The notes beneath the pieces were generated by a model. That model worked only from the letters and a program-made list of their open reading frames with translations, was not told where the DNA came from and searched no databases. Position numbers and translations under genes: made by a program. Below are positions 40,109 to 49,339 of a stretch of DNA of 64,000 bases, piece by piece (within the stretch, counting starts at the first letter, position 1; every line of letters begins with the position of its first letter). Source of the stretch: Anaerolineae bacterium UTCFX1 (GTDB taxonomy: Bacteria; Chloroflexota; Anaerolineae; Anaerolineales; Villigracilaceae); the NCBI GenBank assembly GCA_002050275.1, contig MWTB01000018.1, positions 1-64,000 of the forward strand, in the 5' to 3' direction.

Positions 40109-40360
40109 ATGAATAAATGCGCGCTTCGTTCTTCGCATCCCTCGTTGTTTCCATTGCAGACGGCTCTATTTGCCGCTCAGGCGTTGACTCCCGCGCGCCC
40201 ATCACGTTTGTTGCTCGATCCAGACGAGACGTTGGCGCTGGCGCTGCTTATGAAGATCAAAGACCAGAAACGCGAGCCGTTTGTAGGTTTACGAATCGAA
40301 TCGCCTCAGCCGCCTTGTCATGAAACGTTTGCGATGGAAGAGACAGAAGCTTATGCCTGA
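40109..40360 (+). CDS. Small hypothetical ORF between murC and murB
   Basis: The 83-codon frame starts 9 bases after murC and overlaps the next small ORF by 8 bases. The product has no signal peptide or recognisable motif; the middle reads L-L-L-D-P-D-E-T-L-A-L-A-L-L-M-K-I-K-D-Q-K. The tight packing with its neighbours supports a real gene, but the protein is short and the ribosome site weak. Confidence 0.4.
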   Translation: MNKCALRSSHPSLFPLQTALFAAQALTPARPSRLLLDPDETLALALLMKIKDQKREPFVGLRIESPQPPCHETFAMEETEAYA

Positions 40361-40559
40361 AAAAAAGAAGCCTTCAGATTCTGAGGTTTTCTTCCTTCCG
40401 CCGCTGAGAATGATTTTATCTTTTTTCGACCGTGAAAATAAAAGCCGTCGCCGGAGTCAAGAGGCGGATGAGGAGCAAAAGAGAACGGAAGAGAAGGCGA
40501 TAACGGAACTGATTGATAAATTGAGCGAACAAGAAGATGAAACGAATGATCGCGCCTAA
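40353..40559 (+). CDS. Small charged hypothetical protein before murB
   Basis: The 68-residue product has a basic start M-P-E-K-K-K-P, a short hydrophobic patch V-F-F-L-P-P-L-R-M-I-L-S-F-F and a highly charged helical tail (E-A-D-E-E-Q-K-R-T-E-E-K-A-I-T). It overlaps the preceding ORF and the murB start (40537), a coupled arrangement typical of this operon. No family recognised. Confidence 0.45.
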   Translation: MPEKKKPSDSEVFFLPPLRMILSFFDRENKSRRRSQEADEEQKRTEEKAITELIDKLSEQEDETNDRA

Positions 40560-41478
40560 GGAATTGGCTGCCCAACTTTATGAACGGTTTGGCGATATGG
40601 TGAAAGAGAATGTTTTACTTGCGCCGCATACGTCTGCGCGTATTGGCGGAGCGGCGGATATTTTCATCACAGCCGGGTCGGTTGCAGAGTTGGAGCGGGT
40701 TGTCCTTTATCTGTGGGAGAACAAAACGCCGTTTGTGACGCTTGGCGGCGGCGCCAATATTCTCGTCAGCGATCAAGGCGTGCGCGGCGTTGTGCTTTTC
40801 AACCGCGCTAAAGAAGTTGAGTTTCACTTAGGCGACCAACCCTTCGTTGCGGCTGAATCAGGAGTCGTATTCAGTAACCTCGCCAATCGTTGTGCGTCGA
40901 AGGGGCTCTCCGGTTTGGAGTGGGGCTCGGCGGTGCCTGGCACGATCGGCGGTGCGGTATACGGCAATGCCGGTGCGTTTGGCGGAGATGTCGCCGGGAG
41001 TTTGATCTCGGCGGAGTTGTTGACTGAAAGTGGAAGAGAGAAATTCTCGGCGGAACAAATGGGATATGCCTATCGCTCGAGCGTGTTAAAGCGCGGCGAA
41101 GTAAAAGCGGTTGTCTTATCGGCGGAGTTGAAGTTAGAAAATTCGGCGAGAGAAGATGTGACCGCCCGCATCCATCAGTTTGTGGCGCATCGTAAAGCGA
41201 CGCAGCCGCCCGGCGCGAGCATGGGCTCGATGTTTAAAAATCCTAGCGGAGATTACGCCGGACGTTTGATCGAGGTCTCGGGTTTAAAGGGTGCGCGTAT
41301 CGGCAACGCTGAAATTAGTCAATTGCATGGCAATTTCTTCATTAATCATGGCGAAACCCGCGCGGAGGATATTCGTGCGTTAATCGAACTGGCGCGAAAA
41401 ACCGTACAAGAAAAACAAGGCGTTGAATTGGAGTTAGAGATCGAATTTGTTGGAGATTGGCAAGCGGAGAGCGATTGA
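40537..41478 (+). CDS. murB: UDP-N-acetylenolpyruvoylglucosamine reductase
   Basis: The 313-residue FAD enzyme reduces UDP-GlcNAc-enolpyruvate to UDP-MurNAc. FAD-binding motifs: T-S-A-R-I-G-G-A-A-D, L-G-G-G-A-N-I-L-V-S-D and G-L-S-G-L-E-W-G-S-A-V-P-G-T-I-G-G-A-V-Y-G-N-A-G. The catalytic Ser region is G-S-M-F-K-N-P, followed by A-G-R-L-I-E. The start overlaps the preceding small ORF by 23 bases. The last base before ddl is the end of its stop codon. Confidence 0.95.
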   Translation: MKRMIAPKELAAQLYERFGDMVKENVLLAPHTSARIGGAADIFITAGSVAELERVVLYLWENKTPFVTLGGGANILVSDQGVRGVVLFNRAKEVEFHLGDQPFVAAESGVVFSNLANRCASKGLSGLEWGSAVPGTIGGAVYGNAGAFGGDVAGSLISAELLTESGREKFSAEQMGYAYRSSVLKRGEVKAVVLSAELKLENSAREDVTARIHQFVAHRKATQPPGASMGSMFKNPSGDYAGRLIEVSGLKGARIGNAEISQLHGNFFINHGETRAEDIRALIELARKTVQEKQGVELELEIEFVGDWQAESD

Positions 41479-42567
41479 ATGGCTGACAAGAAACTTCGCG
41501 TGGCGGTGATCTTTGGCGGACGTTCCGGCGAACATGACGTTTCGTTGATGTCCGCGCGCTCGGTGTTAACTGTGCTGAACTCTGCCGCATATGAAGTAGT
41601 TCAGATCGGCGTTACGCGCGAGGGTCGTTGGCTGACCGGTGCGGATGCGATCGGTAAATTTGAACGAAGCAAATTGGACGGTCTTGAGCGTTTCGTTTTA
41701 CCGCCGGATCCTTTTGAAGCGGCGCGCGCTTTCAATCCCGCCATTGACGTATACTTCCCCGTTTTACACGGCACATTTGGCGAGGATGGGACAATTCAAG
41801 GATTGTTCGAGATGGCAGATGTTGCGTATGTGGGCGCGGGCGTGGTTGGCTCCGCCGTCGGTATGGATAAGGGTGTCTTCAAAGAGGTGATGCGCGCGAA
41901 TGATATTCCGGTGGTCGAATCGATTGTCGTGTCGCGCAACGAGATCGCGGGAGACGCGCGCGCCGTGATCGAGAGAGCCGAAGAAATAGGCGCGTATCCG
42001 CTGTTTACGAAGCCGGCGAATCTTGGCTCTTCAGTCGGCGTAACAAAATGTCTCAACCGGTCCGACTTACAAGAAGGATTGATGGAAGCCGTTTCGTTTG
42101 ACCGTCGGGCGCTGATCGAGCGCGGCGTGGCGAATGTGCGCGAGATCGAGGTTAGCGTGTTGGGCAACGACGATCCCGTCGCTTCGGTGTGCGGCGAGGT
42201 TCTACCCAGCCGCGAATTCTATTCGTATGAGTCGAAGTATATTGACGGCACATCGAAGTTAAATATTCCCGCGCGCTTGCCGACGGAGGTTTCGGAACGA
42301 ATTCGCGAATATGCCGTGCGCGCTTATAAATTGATTGACTGCGCCGGTATGGCACGCGTGGACTTTTTTGTGGAAGATGGCAGCGGCAGAATTTACCTTA
42401 ACGAGTTGAATACGATCCCCGGCTTCACTTCGATCAGCATGTATCCTAAACTTTGGGAGGCGAGCGGGCTGTCCTATGCCGCATTGATCGAGCGATTGAT
42501 TGAATTGGCGCTGGATCGCAAAGCCGAACGGGATCGCACCTCGCGTATATATCGGAGTCAGGTATGA
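41479..42567 (+). CDS. ddl: D-alanine--D-alanine ligase
   Basis: The 362-residue ATP-grasp enzyme makes D-Ala-D-Ala for MurF. It has V-A-V-I-F-G-G-R-S-G-E-H-D-V-S-L at the N-terminus, F-T-K-P-A-N-L-G-S-S-V-G-V in the ATP-binding loop and N-E-L-N-T-I-P-G-F-T at the C-terminus. It starts directly after the murB stop and overlaps ftsQ by four bases (ATGA). Confidence 0.95.
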   Translation: MADKKLRVAVIFGGRSGEHDVSLMSARSVLTVLNSAAYEVVQIGVTREGRWLTGADAIGKFERSKLDGLERFVLPPDPFEAARAFNPAIDVYFPVLHGTFGEDGTIQGLFEMADVAYVGAGVVGSAVGMDKGVFKEVMRANDIPVVESIVVSRNEIAGDARAVIERAEEIGAYPLFTKPANLGSSVGVTKCLNRSDLQEGLMEAVSFDRRALIERGVANVREIEVSVLGNDDPVASVCGEVLPSREFYSYESKYIDGTSKLNIPARLPTEVSERIREYAVRAYKLIDCAGMARVDFFVEDGSGRIYLNELNTIPGFTSISMYPKLWEASGLSYAALIERLIELALDRKAERDRTSRIYRSQV

Positions 42568-43532
42568 GCGATAAGAATCCACGCACGCGCGCCGAGCTTG
42601 TCCGTTTGCGACGCGAACAGGAACGCGCGCAAGATATTCAACGCGCTACGCGGCAGGCTACGAAACCTGTGCCGCCTCTTGTTGCGCGCGCTCCGAAACC
42701 GCGTAAGAAACTCGCTGCGCCGAAACCAGCCGGCGATAAGCGCCGCTTCCAGATTGCGCTTTCGATGCCGCGCGGAAATTTGCATTCGGTCGAAGCGCCG
42801 AAGATTTCGCGTCCGCGCTTGGGCTGGCGAGCGGTATCGTTTGTTTTTATCATATTATGCGGCGCGGCGCTCTACTTGATGTTCACGTTGCCTGAATTCC
42901 GCGCGTCTGAGGCGCGTGTGAGCGGCAATCAGATCTTAACTTCTGCCGAGATCAATTCCGCGATACAGGTTGCGGATCAGCCAGTCTTTACGCTGAAGCC
43001 TTCCGAATTGGAAACGCGTCTGCGTCTCGATTATCCCGAACTGATGGCTGTTCAGGCGACGGTTTCGCTCCCTAATATGCTCTCGATACGCGTGTTTGAG
43101 CGGAAGCCGGTTGTCCGTTGGGAGCAGGCGGATGGATACACATGGATCGCAGAAGACGGCGTGGCATTTCGTCCGCGCGGCGAGATGGAAGGGCTGATCT
43201 CTGTTGTGGCGAATTCGGCTCCACCTGCTTTGGAGGGCGCGGCTGATCCGCTTACGCCGACGCCGTTTATTTCAGTTGAGATGGTTCGCGCGTTGCAAGG
43301 TTTGGCGTGGCGCGTTCCGCCGGGCGAAGCGATTTTGTATGACGAAGCGTATGGTTTTGGCTGGAACGATCCGCGCGGCTGGCGCGCCTATTTTGGCGCA
43401 ACCGCGGATAATATTGATTTGAAGATGCGCGTATATGAGCAAATGGTCGTATCGCTGACGCAGCGCGGCATCCGCCCCGCGTTGATCAATGTGACGTACC
43501 CGACTGCGCCGTATTACAGGATGGATCGGTAA
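42564..43532 (+). CDS. ftsQ: Cell division protein FtsQ/DivIB
   Basis: The 322-residue bitopic protein has an Arg/Lys-rich cytosolic tail of about 90 residues, one membrane helix (about 92-110) and a POTRA domain (R-A-S-E-A-R-V-S-G-N-Q-I-L-T-S-A-E-I). An FtsQ beta domain (V-F-E-R-K-P-V-V-R-W-E) follows. The cytosolic tail is longer than in many homologues. It connects early and late divisome proteins. Confidence 0.88.
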   Translation: MSDKNPRTRAELVRLRREQERAQDIQRATRQATKPVPPLVARAPKPRKKLAAPKPAGDKRRFQIALSMPRGNLHSVEAPKISRPRLGWRAVSFVFIILCGAALYLMFTLPEFRASEARVSGNQILTSAEINSAIQVADQPVFTLKPSELETRLRLDYPELMAVQATVSLPNMLSIRVFERKPVVRWEQADGYTWIAEDGVAFRPRGEMEGLISVVANSAPPALEGAADPLTPTPFISVEMVRALQGLAWRVPPGEAILYDEAYGFGWNDPRGWRAYFGATADNIDLKMRVYEQMVVSLTQRGIRPALINVTYPTAPYYRMDR

Positions 43533-43542
43533 AGAAGAAATT

Positions 43543-44772
43543 ATGGAAGAGATTATTGTAGGCATTGACGTAGGCACGACGAAGATCTGCACGCTTGTAG
43601 GACGTGTGGAAGACGATAAATCCATGCGGATCATGGGCGTGGGCATAGAACCGTCGGATGGCATCCGTAAAGGCGTGATCGTTGACCTCGCCGCGGCGAC
43701 GCAAGCCATTACCCGTTCGGTGAAGAAAGCAGAAGCGACTTCGGGTTTGGAGATCACTTCTGCATTGGTCAGCATCGCTGGCACTCATGTGTCGTCGGTG
43801 AACAGTCGCGGCGCCGCGGCTGTGAACGGCGGCGCGATCAAACAATTTGATATGGACCGCGCGATGGAGCAAGCGCGCGCGGTCGCTATTCCGTATGATC
43901 GTGAAGTTATCCACGTGATTCAACGCGGCTTCTCTGTGGATGGGCAGGACGGCATCCGCGCTCCGAAAGGAATGCATGGTTATCGTCTTGAAGTGGAAGC
44001 GCATATTATCACCGCTTCTGCCGCAACAGTGGATAATCTCCGTCATTGTGTGGGCGCGGCAGGCGTGACGATTCCGTTGTTTGTGTTAAATCCCCTGGCT
44101 TCAGGCGAAGCGGTGTTAACCGCGCAGGAAAGGCAAATGGGCGTGGCTGTATGCGACATCGGCGGCGGTACAACCGATTTGGCGATCTATGTTAATGGCG
44201 ACGTATGGCATACGGTGGCGCTGGCGGTTGGCGGCAATCACGTTACGCAAGATATTGCGCATGGGCTGCGTTTGTCGTTTGAGCAAGCCGAAGAAGTCAA
44301 AAAACAGCACGGACGCGCGGTGCGCGCGGAAGTTGGGCTTGAAGAATATTTTTCTGTGCGCCCATTTGGAGAAGATAAGCCCGTGCAGATTAACCGGCGG
44401 GAATTGGCGGAGATCATCGAGGCGCGCGTAACGGAAATCTTCGCTTTGATCTTGCAGGAGATTAAGCGTTCCGGGTACGACGGTCTTTTGCCAGCCGGCA
44501 TGACGCTGACGGGCGGCGCGAGCGCGTTGCCGAGCATTGCGCGCGTAGCGCATGAGACGTTAGGTATGCCGGTTCGCACGGCGCAACCGGAAAATCTTTC
44601 TGGGCTGGTGGACCGGTTGAAATCGCCAGCCTATTCGACCAGCGTTGGCTTGCTGCAGTGGGTCGTCTCAACGCATGAAAATGATTCCGGCGTTGGGAGC
44701 CGCCGTGGAAAGGAAGAAGCGCGTATGAATTTTGGCCTGATTAAGAAGATCGTCGGAAGGATTTTGCCGTAA
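43543..44772 (+). CDS. ftsA: Cell division protein FtsA
   Basis: The 409-residue actin-like ATPase tethers FtsZ filaments to the membrane. It has I-V-G-I-D-V-G-T-T-K-I-C (phosphate 1), an SHS2/1C insert with R-G-F-S-V-D-G-Q, C-D-I-G-G-G-T-T-D-L-A (phosphate 2), and L-T-G-G-A-S-A-L-P. The C-terminus F-G-L-I-K-K-I-V-G-R-I-L-P is the amphipathic membrane-targeting helix. Confidence 0.95.
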   Translation: MEEIIVGIDVGTTKICTLVGRVEDDKSMRIMGVGIEPSDGIRKGVIVDLAAATQAITRSVKKAEATSGLEITSALVSIAGTHVSSVNSRGAAAVNGGAIKQFDMDRAMEQARAVAIPYDREVIHVIQRGFSVDGQDGIRAPKGMHGYRLEVEAHIITASAATVDNLRHCVGAAGVTIPLFVLNPLASGEAVLTAQERQMGVAVCDIGGGTTDLAIYVNGDVWHTVALAVGGNHVTQDIAHGLRLSFEQAEEVKKQHGRAVRAEVGLEEYFSVRPFGEDKPVQINRRELAEIIEARVTEIFALILQEIKRSGYDGLLPAGMTLTGGASALPSIARVAHETLGMPVRTAQPENLSGLVDRLKSPAYSTSVGLLQWVVSTHENDSGVGSRRGKEEARMNFGLIKKIVGRILP

Positions 44773-44901
44773 CGAAAATGAACCGTCTTGCGTGAAACGA
44801 GCGCGAATTCGCCCGCTCGCAGCCCAGTCAGATACTCTTAAAATTTATCGTTACGGAATGAAAAGCAAGTATCATAAAACTAATGTTTGATGGAGGCATA
44901 A

Positions 44902-46062
44902 ATGGACTCGACCGAGAAACAATATAATAAGCAAGCAGATGAACCCTTCGCCCAGATAAAAGTAGTCGGCGTGGGCGGCGGCGGATCGAACGCTGTCAAT
45001 CGCATGATAGACGAAGGCATTCAAGGCGTTGAATTCATTACTGCCAATACCGACGCGCAGGCTTTGATCAACGCAAAGTCTGCGATGCGCGTGCGGCTTG
45101 GCGATAAATTAACGCGCGGGCTGGGCGCTGGCGGCAACCCGGAAGTGGGGCGTAAAGCTGCTGAAGAATCCGCCGATGAACTGTATAAGGTTATGCAAGG
45201 CGCGGATATGGTCTTCGTCACCGCTGGCATGGGCGGAGGCACCGGCACCGGCGCCGCGCCGGTCGTCGCGCAGATCGCGAAAGAATGCGGCGCGCTCACC
45301 ATCGGCGTTGTGACGCGTCCCTTCACGTTCGAAGGCGGTCGCCGGCTTTCTTCCGCTGAATCGGGCATTGACAAACTCAAAGAACATGCGGATACGCTGA
45401 TCGTGATCCCTAATGACCGTTTGCTGCAAATTGCCGATAAGCGCGCCAGCCTGCAAGATGCGTTTCGTCTCGCAGACGATGTGCTTCATCAGGGCATTCA
45501 AGGCATCTCCGAGTTGATCACCATCCCCGGCTTGATTAACCTCGACTTTGCCGACGTGCGCGCGATCATGTCGGAGGGCGGCGCCGCCCTCATGGCGGTT
45601 GGGACTGGGACAGGCGATGAGCGCGCGCGCAAAGCCGCTGAAGACGCGATCTCATCCAAACTGCTTGATATCACGATTGACGGCGCGCGCGGCGTGTTAT
45701 TTAATGTTACCGGCGGACCGAATATGACCCTCTTCGAGGTGAACCAAGCCGCGGCAATTATCCGCGAAACGGCGCACCCTGATGTGAATATGATTTTTGG
45801 CGCGGTGATTGATCCGAACATGGGCGATGATATCCGCATTACGGTGATCGCGACCGGCTTTGAACGCAACTCGATGCCGCGTCGCGCGCTGGAGCGCAAC
45901 ACGCGCGAGAACAAACGAACGCAAGCGGACGTATTCTCGCGCCCGCTCGAATCGGTTTCGGTTCAAGCCGACGTTCAAACTGGCGAAACGAAATCAGCTC
46001 CATTGCCGCCTCTTAATAAGGACGATCTCGATATCCCGACTTTTTTACGGAATCGAAGATAA
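44902..46062 (+). CDS. ftsZ: Cell division protein FtsZ
   Basis: The 386-residue tubulin-like GTPase forms the Z-ring. It has [13 protein letters not shown] near residue 25, the GTP signature [12 protein letters not shown]7-loop residues N-L-D-F-A-D-V, and the conserved C-terminal peptide [13 protein letters not shown] that binds FtsA. GGAGG precedes the ATG. It is separated from ftsA by 129 bases, a likely place for its own promoter (TATCAT near 44870 is one weak candidate). Confidence 0.97.
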   Translation: MDSTEKQYNKQADEPFAQIKVVGVGGGGSNAVNRMIDEGIQGVEFITANTDAQALINAKSAMRVRLGDKLTRGLGAGGNPEVGRKAAEESADELYKVMQGADMVFVTAGMGGGTGTGAAPVVAQIAKECGALTIGVVTRPFTFEGGRRLSSAESGIDKLKEHADTLIVIPNDRLLQIADKRASLQDAFRLADDVLHQGIQGISELITIPGLINLDFADVRAIMSEGGAALMAVGTGTGDERARKAAEDAISSKLLDITIDGARGVLFNVTGGPNMTLFEVNQAAAIIRETAHPDVNMIFGAVIDPNMGDDIRITVIATGFERNSMPRRALERNTRENKRTQADVFSRPLESVSVQADVQTGETKSAPLPPLNKDDLDIPTFLRNRR

Positions 46063-46225
46063 TATTTTGTAGGCGGCAAAACGCCGTCTCTGCAAGTCAA
46101 ATAATCGAGTCAAGTTCGCCTCCTTAGTCGGAGCGATTCGGATGCGTCTGGGCGAGATGCATCGAATCGCTCTGCGCATTTAATGGATTGCGGCTGGGTC
46201 GGCGTGGCTTTTATCGTTTTCGAAA

Positions 46226-46246
46226 TATAATCAAGTGAGATATAAT
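46226..46246 (+). promoter_or_regulatory. Tandem TATAAT boxes upstream of the REC-GGDEF gene
   Basis: TATAAT occurs at 46226-46231 and again at 46241-46246, 15 bases apart, ending 23 bases before the ATG. An imperfect hairpin with GAGCGATTCG and CGAATCGCTC arms lies upstream, near 46130-46175. Confidence 0.5.
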
Positions 46247-46269
46247 TGCATTGTAAAGCGATTTAAAGC

Positions 46270-47181
46270 ATGAAAGTTCTTGTTCTCAATAACGACTTAG
46301 TAGCGCGCGCCGTGATTCAGCAGACGTTGCAGGCGAGCGGACATGAAGCGGTCGGCGCCGAAGATAGCGACACGGCTCTGTTTCTCCTTAAAAATGGAGA
46401 ATTCCGTTTTATTATCGCCGATTATGATAACACGGACGGCAACGATAAAGAATTCATCCATACAGCGCGAAGTATAGGGCAGGCGGACTACGCGTATATC
46501 TTGTTGATCGTCAATAAAGCGCAATCTGTTAGCGCGGAGGCGTCGCATCTGGGCGCGGACGATTATCTTAGTAAACCGATTGTGCCCGCCGAATTGAAAT
46601 TGCGCGTGTCTATCGGTGAACGCATCCTTGCTCTCGGAGATAACCTTGTCCACGCGAAAGAAACGCTCGATCATCTCGCGATGGTAGATGTTTTGACGGG
46701 CGCGTTGAACCGCATCGCTTTTATGATCTTTTCACGCGGCGAACTTGAGCGCGCGCGACGCGCTCAGGCTTCATTGAGTTTGATCGCGTTCAACGTGGAT
46801 AATTTCAAAACTATTAATGAAAAATATGGGCGCGACGTTGGCAACGACGCGTTGACGGTCATCGCGCAGGGCATTCGCGAAAAGAGCCGCCCGTACGACG
46901 GGTTGGGGCGCCTTGACGCGGATGCGTTCATGCTTATCTTGCCCGGTGTGATCGGCGCCGATGCGGAGAAGATCGCTGCTCGTATTATCAAAAGTATTGC
47001 GAATACGCAAATCTCTCTGTTAGACGGCGTAGAATTAAAAGTCAACGTACGAGCTGGCATCGCTTCTTCGTCGCGCGTTACCGTCTCTACGGAGATGGAT
47101 GCGCTGATCGAACGCGCGAACGAAGCCGTGGCGATGGCGAAGCGTGAGGACGGGGATCAAATTTACACAATCTATGTGTGA
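46270..47181 (+). CDS. Response regulator with degenerate GGDEF domain
   Basis: The 303-residue protein has a receiver domain (residues 1-120; phospho-site in F-I-I-A-D-Y-D-N, Lys in L-S-K-P) and a GGDEF-type domain (about 135-303; L-T-G-A-L-N-R, F-N-V-D-N-F-K-T-I-N-E-K-Y-G). The active-site signature is G-R-L-D-A-D-A-F in place of R-x-G-G-D-E-F, so cyclic di-GMP synthesis is not expected. It may act as a signal receiver or interaction platform. It lies alone after ftsZ; a division link is only suggested by location. Confidence 0.85.
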   Translation: MKVLVLNNDLVARAVIQQTLQASGHEAVGAEDSDTALFLLKNGEFRFIIADYDNTDGNDKEFIHTARSIGQADYAYILLIVNKAQSVSAEASHLGADDYLSKPIVPAELKLRVSIGERILALGDNLVHAKETLDHLAMVDVLTGALNRIAFMIFSRGELERARRAQASLSLIAFNVDNFKTINEKYGRDVGNDALTVIAQGIREKSRPYDGLGRLDADAFMLILPGVIGADAEKIAARIIKSIANTQISLLDGVELKVNVRAGIASSSRVTVSTEMDALIERANEAVAMAKREDGDQIYTIYV

Positions 47182-47185
47182 GACG

Positions 47186-47503
47186 TTACGCGCCGAAGAA
47201 TTGTAGAAGAAACAGCGCGATCATTCCCGCTAGAATGGTCGCGAACGTATTCCGGCTGACCCATGCGGCGGCAATGGCGATCAGCCCGGCAAGCAGGCGA
47301 TGATTCTCGAGGGAAAAGGAGAGCGCGCCTTCGCGTAAAAATAATTCAGGGAAAACGATGGCGGATAATACCGCCGGGGGAACATAATGCAGAGCTTTGC
47401 GCATTATTTCGGGGATGTGAAATTTACCGAACAGATAGATCAGAGAAAATCGGATTCCAAAAGTGATTAACCCGCCGAGCGCCATAACAAGCCAAATGTT
47501 CAT
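47186..47503 (-). CDS. azlD: AzlD-family branched-chain amino acid exporter subunit
   Basis: The 105-residue membrane protein has four short helices, with F-G-I-R-F-S-L-I-Y-L-F-G and V-P-P-A-V-L-S-A-I-V-F-P as AzlD family features. It pairs with AzlC to export branched-chain amino acids. Its start overlaps the azlC stop by four bases. It lies tail-to-tail with the REC-GGDEF gene, with only four bases between the stop codons. Confidence 0.85.
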   Translation of the reverse strand: MNIWLVMALGGLITFGIRFSLIYLFGKFHIPEIMRKALHYVPPAVLSAIVFPELFLREGALSFSLENHRLLAGLIAIAAAWVSRNTFATILAGMIALFLLQFFGA

Positions 47504-48213
47504 GAATCCCCCGATAAGTGCGCGCCGACTGTCTTGTTCTCTAGGAGCGTTCCTACGACGATGCCCGCCAACGCTGCGATGAGCAAGCCCAATTTATAAG
47601 GGAGTGCGTACGCCGCAAGCGCTGCGCCTCCGGCAGTCAACGCGGCGGCGATCGCCGGACGAGTCTTCAATGCCGGCACAACCATCGCTATGAATGTCAG
47701 TGGCAGGGCAAAATCCAGCGACCATGAATCGGGGATTGCCGCGCCGAGAAGGATGCCTGTTGCTGTGCTGAACATCCAGATTGCCCATAATGCGAGTCCC
47801 GCGCCCAGCATAAACCAGTGACTTTCCGGCTGCAGTTTATTGGTTTCATAGTGGAGGATACTGGGAGCGTAGGCTTCATCGGTGAGCAGGTAGCTTAGTA
47901 AGGCTTTCCAACGCGTCGGCAGCGAAGCAAGATAAGGGGCGAGCGAAGCGGAATAGAGCATGTGCCGCAAGTTGACTACGGCGATTGTCAGTACGATCAC
48001 GAAGCCCGGCGCGGTATTTTTGATCAATTGCGTCGTAATGAACTGCGCCGAGCCTGCGAATACGATTGGAGACATCATCTGCGCTTCAACGGCAGATAGC
48101 CCTGCCTCGATAGCGAGCGCGCCGTAGATCATGCCAAAGGGAAAAACGCCGATCAACAGCGGAAACTCTGCGCGAACTCCCGCCCAGAAATGTTTGTTTT
48201 TAAGGCTGGTCAT
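47500..48213 (-). CDS. azlC: AzlC-family branched-chain amino acid exporter
   Basis: The 237-residue polytopic protein has F-P-F-G-M-I-Y-G-A-L-A, F-A-G-S-A-Q-F, V-V-N-L-R-H-M-L-Y-S-A-S and a T-D-E-A-Y-A motif, all typical of AzlC permeases. It is the large subunit of the AzlCD exporter, coupled to azlD. Confidence 0.9.
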   Translation of the reverse strand: MTSLKNKHFWAGVRAEFPLLIGVFPFGMIYGALAIEAGLSAVEAQMMSPIVFAGSAQFITTQLIKNTAPGFVIVLTIAVVNLRHMLYSASLAPYLASLPTRWKALLSYLLTDEAYAPSILHYETNKLQPESHWFMLGAGLALWAIWMFSTATGILLGAAIPDSWSLDFALPLTFIAMVVPALKTRPAIAAALTAGGAALAAYALPYKLGLLIAALAGIVVGTLLENKTVGAHLSGDS

Positions 48214-48295
48214 CGGGTAAGTATAGTCGAACCCGGCTGCCTCGTATAATAGGTTTTTGAGCGACAGATTTATCCAGCCAGTCGAATTTTCGCGA

Positions 48296-49339
48296 TTACG
48301 TAGATATATTCCACTTTAATGATAAATAGAAAGCAAGGATCAATAACAAGATTGCAAACGCGTTGAAAAAGACGCCGATCTCCGTCGTTTCGCGCGCGCT
48401 GGTGAGAAACATAGGCAGGTTATGAAAGATAGTTTGTAATTCTTCGGCGCTGGTTGCGGCGGAGTAGACGCCGCCGGTCATTTCTGCAATTTGCCGTAAA
48501 GTGAATTCATCCAATTCGATGGGACCTAGCCGTCCGCCGCCAAAGCCAAAATTAGGAAAACTAAACTGATCGGCGCTGGCAAATAAGTCGCCGCAGATTA
48601 AAGGCGAGGTATTGTTGACCGTTCCAAACCCAATCGTGTATAGACGGATGCCGCGCGCCGCTGCTTCGCTGGCTGCTATAAATGGCGAAGGCCCGGCGTT
48701 GCTTGAACCGTCAGTCAGAAGCACGATCATGTGCGGCGCGGATTCGCCCGGCGGCGAAGGTTGAGCGGGAACGTTTAACTGAACCGGTGGGACGCGGCTG
48801 TCCGCTTCGGCGATCGCGTCAATTGAACGCAAGATGGCGCTGCCGATCGCTGTGCGCCGCCCGGGCGTGAGCGAATGGATCGCATGTGCTAACGCCGTTC
48901 GATTTCTGGTCGGCGCTTGAATTAATTCGGCAAAACCGGCGAAAGCGACAACGCCGATTTGCGTATCTTTGCTTTGACTTTGAATAAAACTGAGGGCGGC
49001 TTGTTGTGCGGCGGTCAGGCGGTTAGGCGGGATGTCGGTCGAGCACATGCTGAGCGATACGTCCATTGCGAGAATGATCGTCGCACGGTTGGATAGGACC
49101 GTAACTTCAGCGGTAGGGCGTGCAAGCGAGAACGTCAGACTTGTCAGTGTGAGTAGAAATAAGATGAACGGTGCGTGTCTGCGCCACTTTGACTGATGCG
49201 CCGCTGCTTCCCGTATCAACGACAGGCTTGAATAACGAACGACGAAGCGTTTGCGCCGTTTTAAGATCAATAGATATGCCGTTGCTAGGATAGGTATGAA
49301 AATGAGCAGCGAGAGAAAGCCCGGTCGCAATAGACTCAT
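48296..49339 (-). CDS. VWA-domain membrane protein (BatA-like), last gene of the MoxR operon
   Basis: The 347-residue protein has hydrophobic helices at both ends (about 8-24, 56-72, 322-340) and a von Willebrand A domain with the metal site D-V-S-L-S in I-I-L-A-M-D-V-S-L-S-M, then T-D-G-S-S-N-A-G. It starts inside the stop of the other VWA gene (ATGA). Such proteins work with MoxR ATPases in envelope protein maturation or stress tolerance; the target here is unknown. Confidence 0.82.
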   Translation of the reverse strand: MSLLRPGFLSLLIFIPILATAYLLILKRRKRFVVRYSSLSLIREAAAHQSKWRRHAPFILFLLTLTSLTFSLARPTAEVTVLSNRATIILAMDVSLSMCSTDIPPNRLTAAQQAALSFIQSQSKDTQIGVVAFAGFAELIQAPTRNRTALAHAIHSLTPGRRTAIGSAILRSIDAIAEADSRVPPVQLNVPAQPSPPGESAPHMIVLLTDGSSNAGPSPFIAASEAAARGIRLYTIGFGTVNNTSPLICGDLFASADQFSFPNFGFGGGRLGPIELDEFTLRQIAEMTGGVYSAATSAEELQTIFHNLPMFLTSARETTEIGVFFNAFAILLLILAFYLSLKWNIST

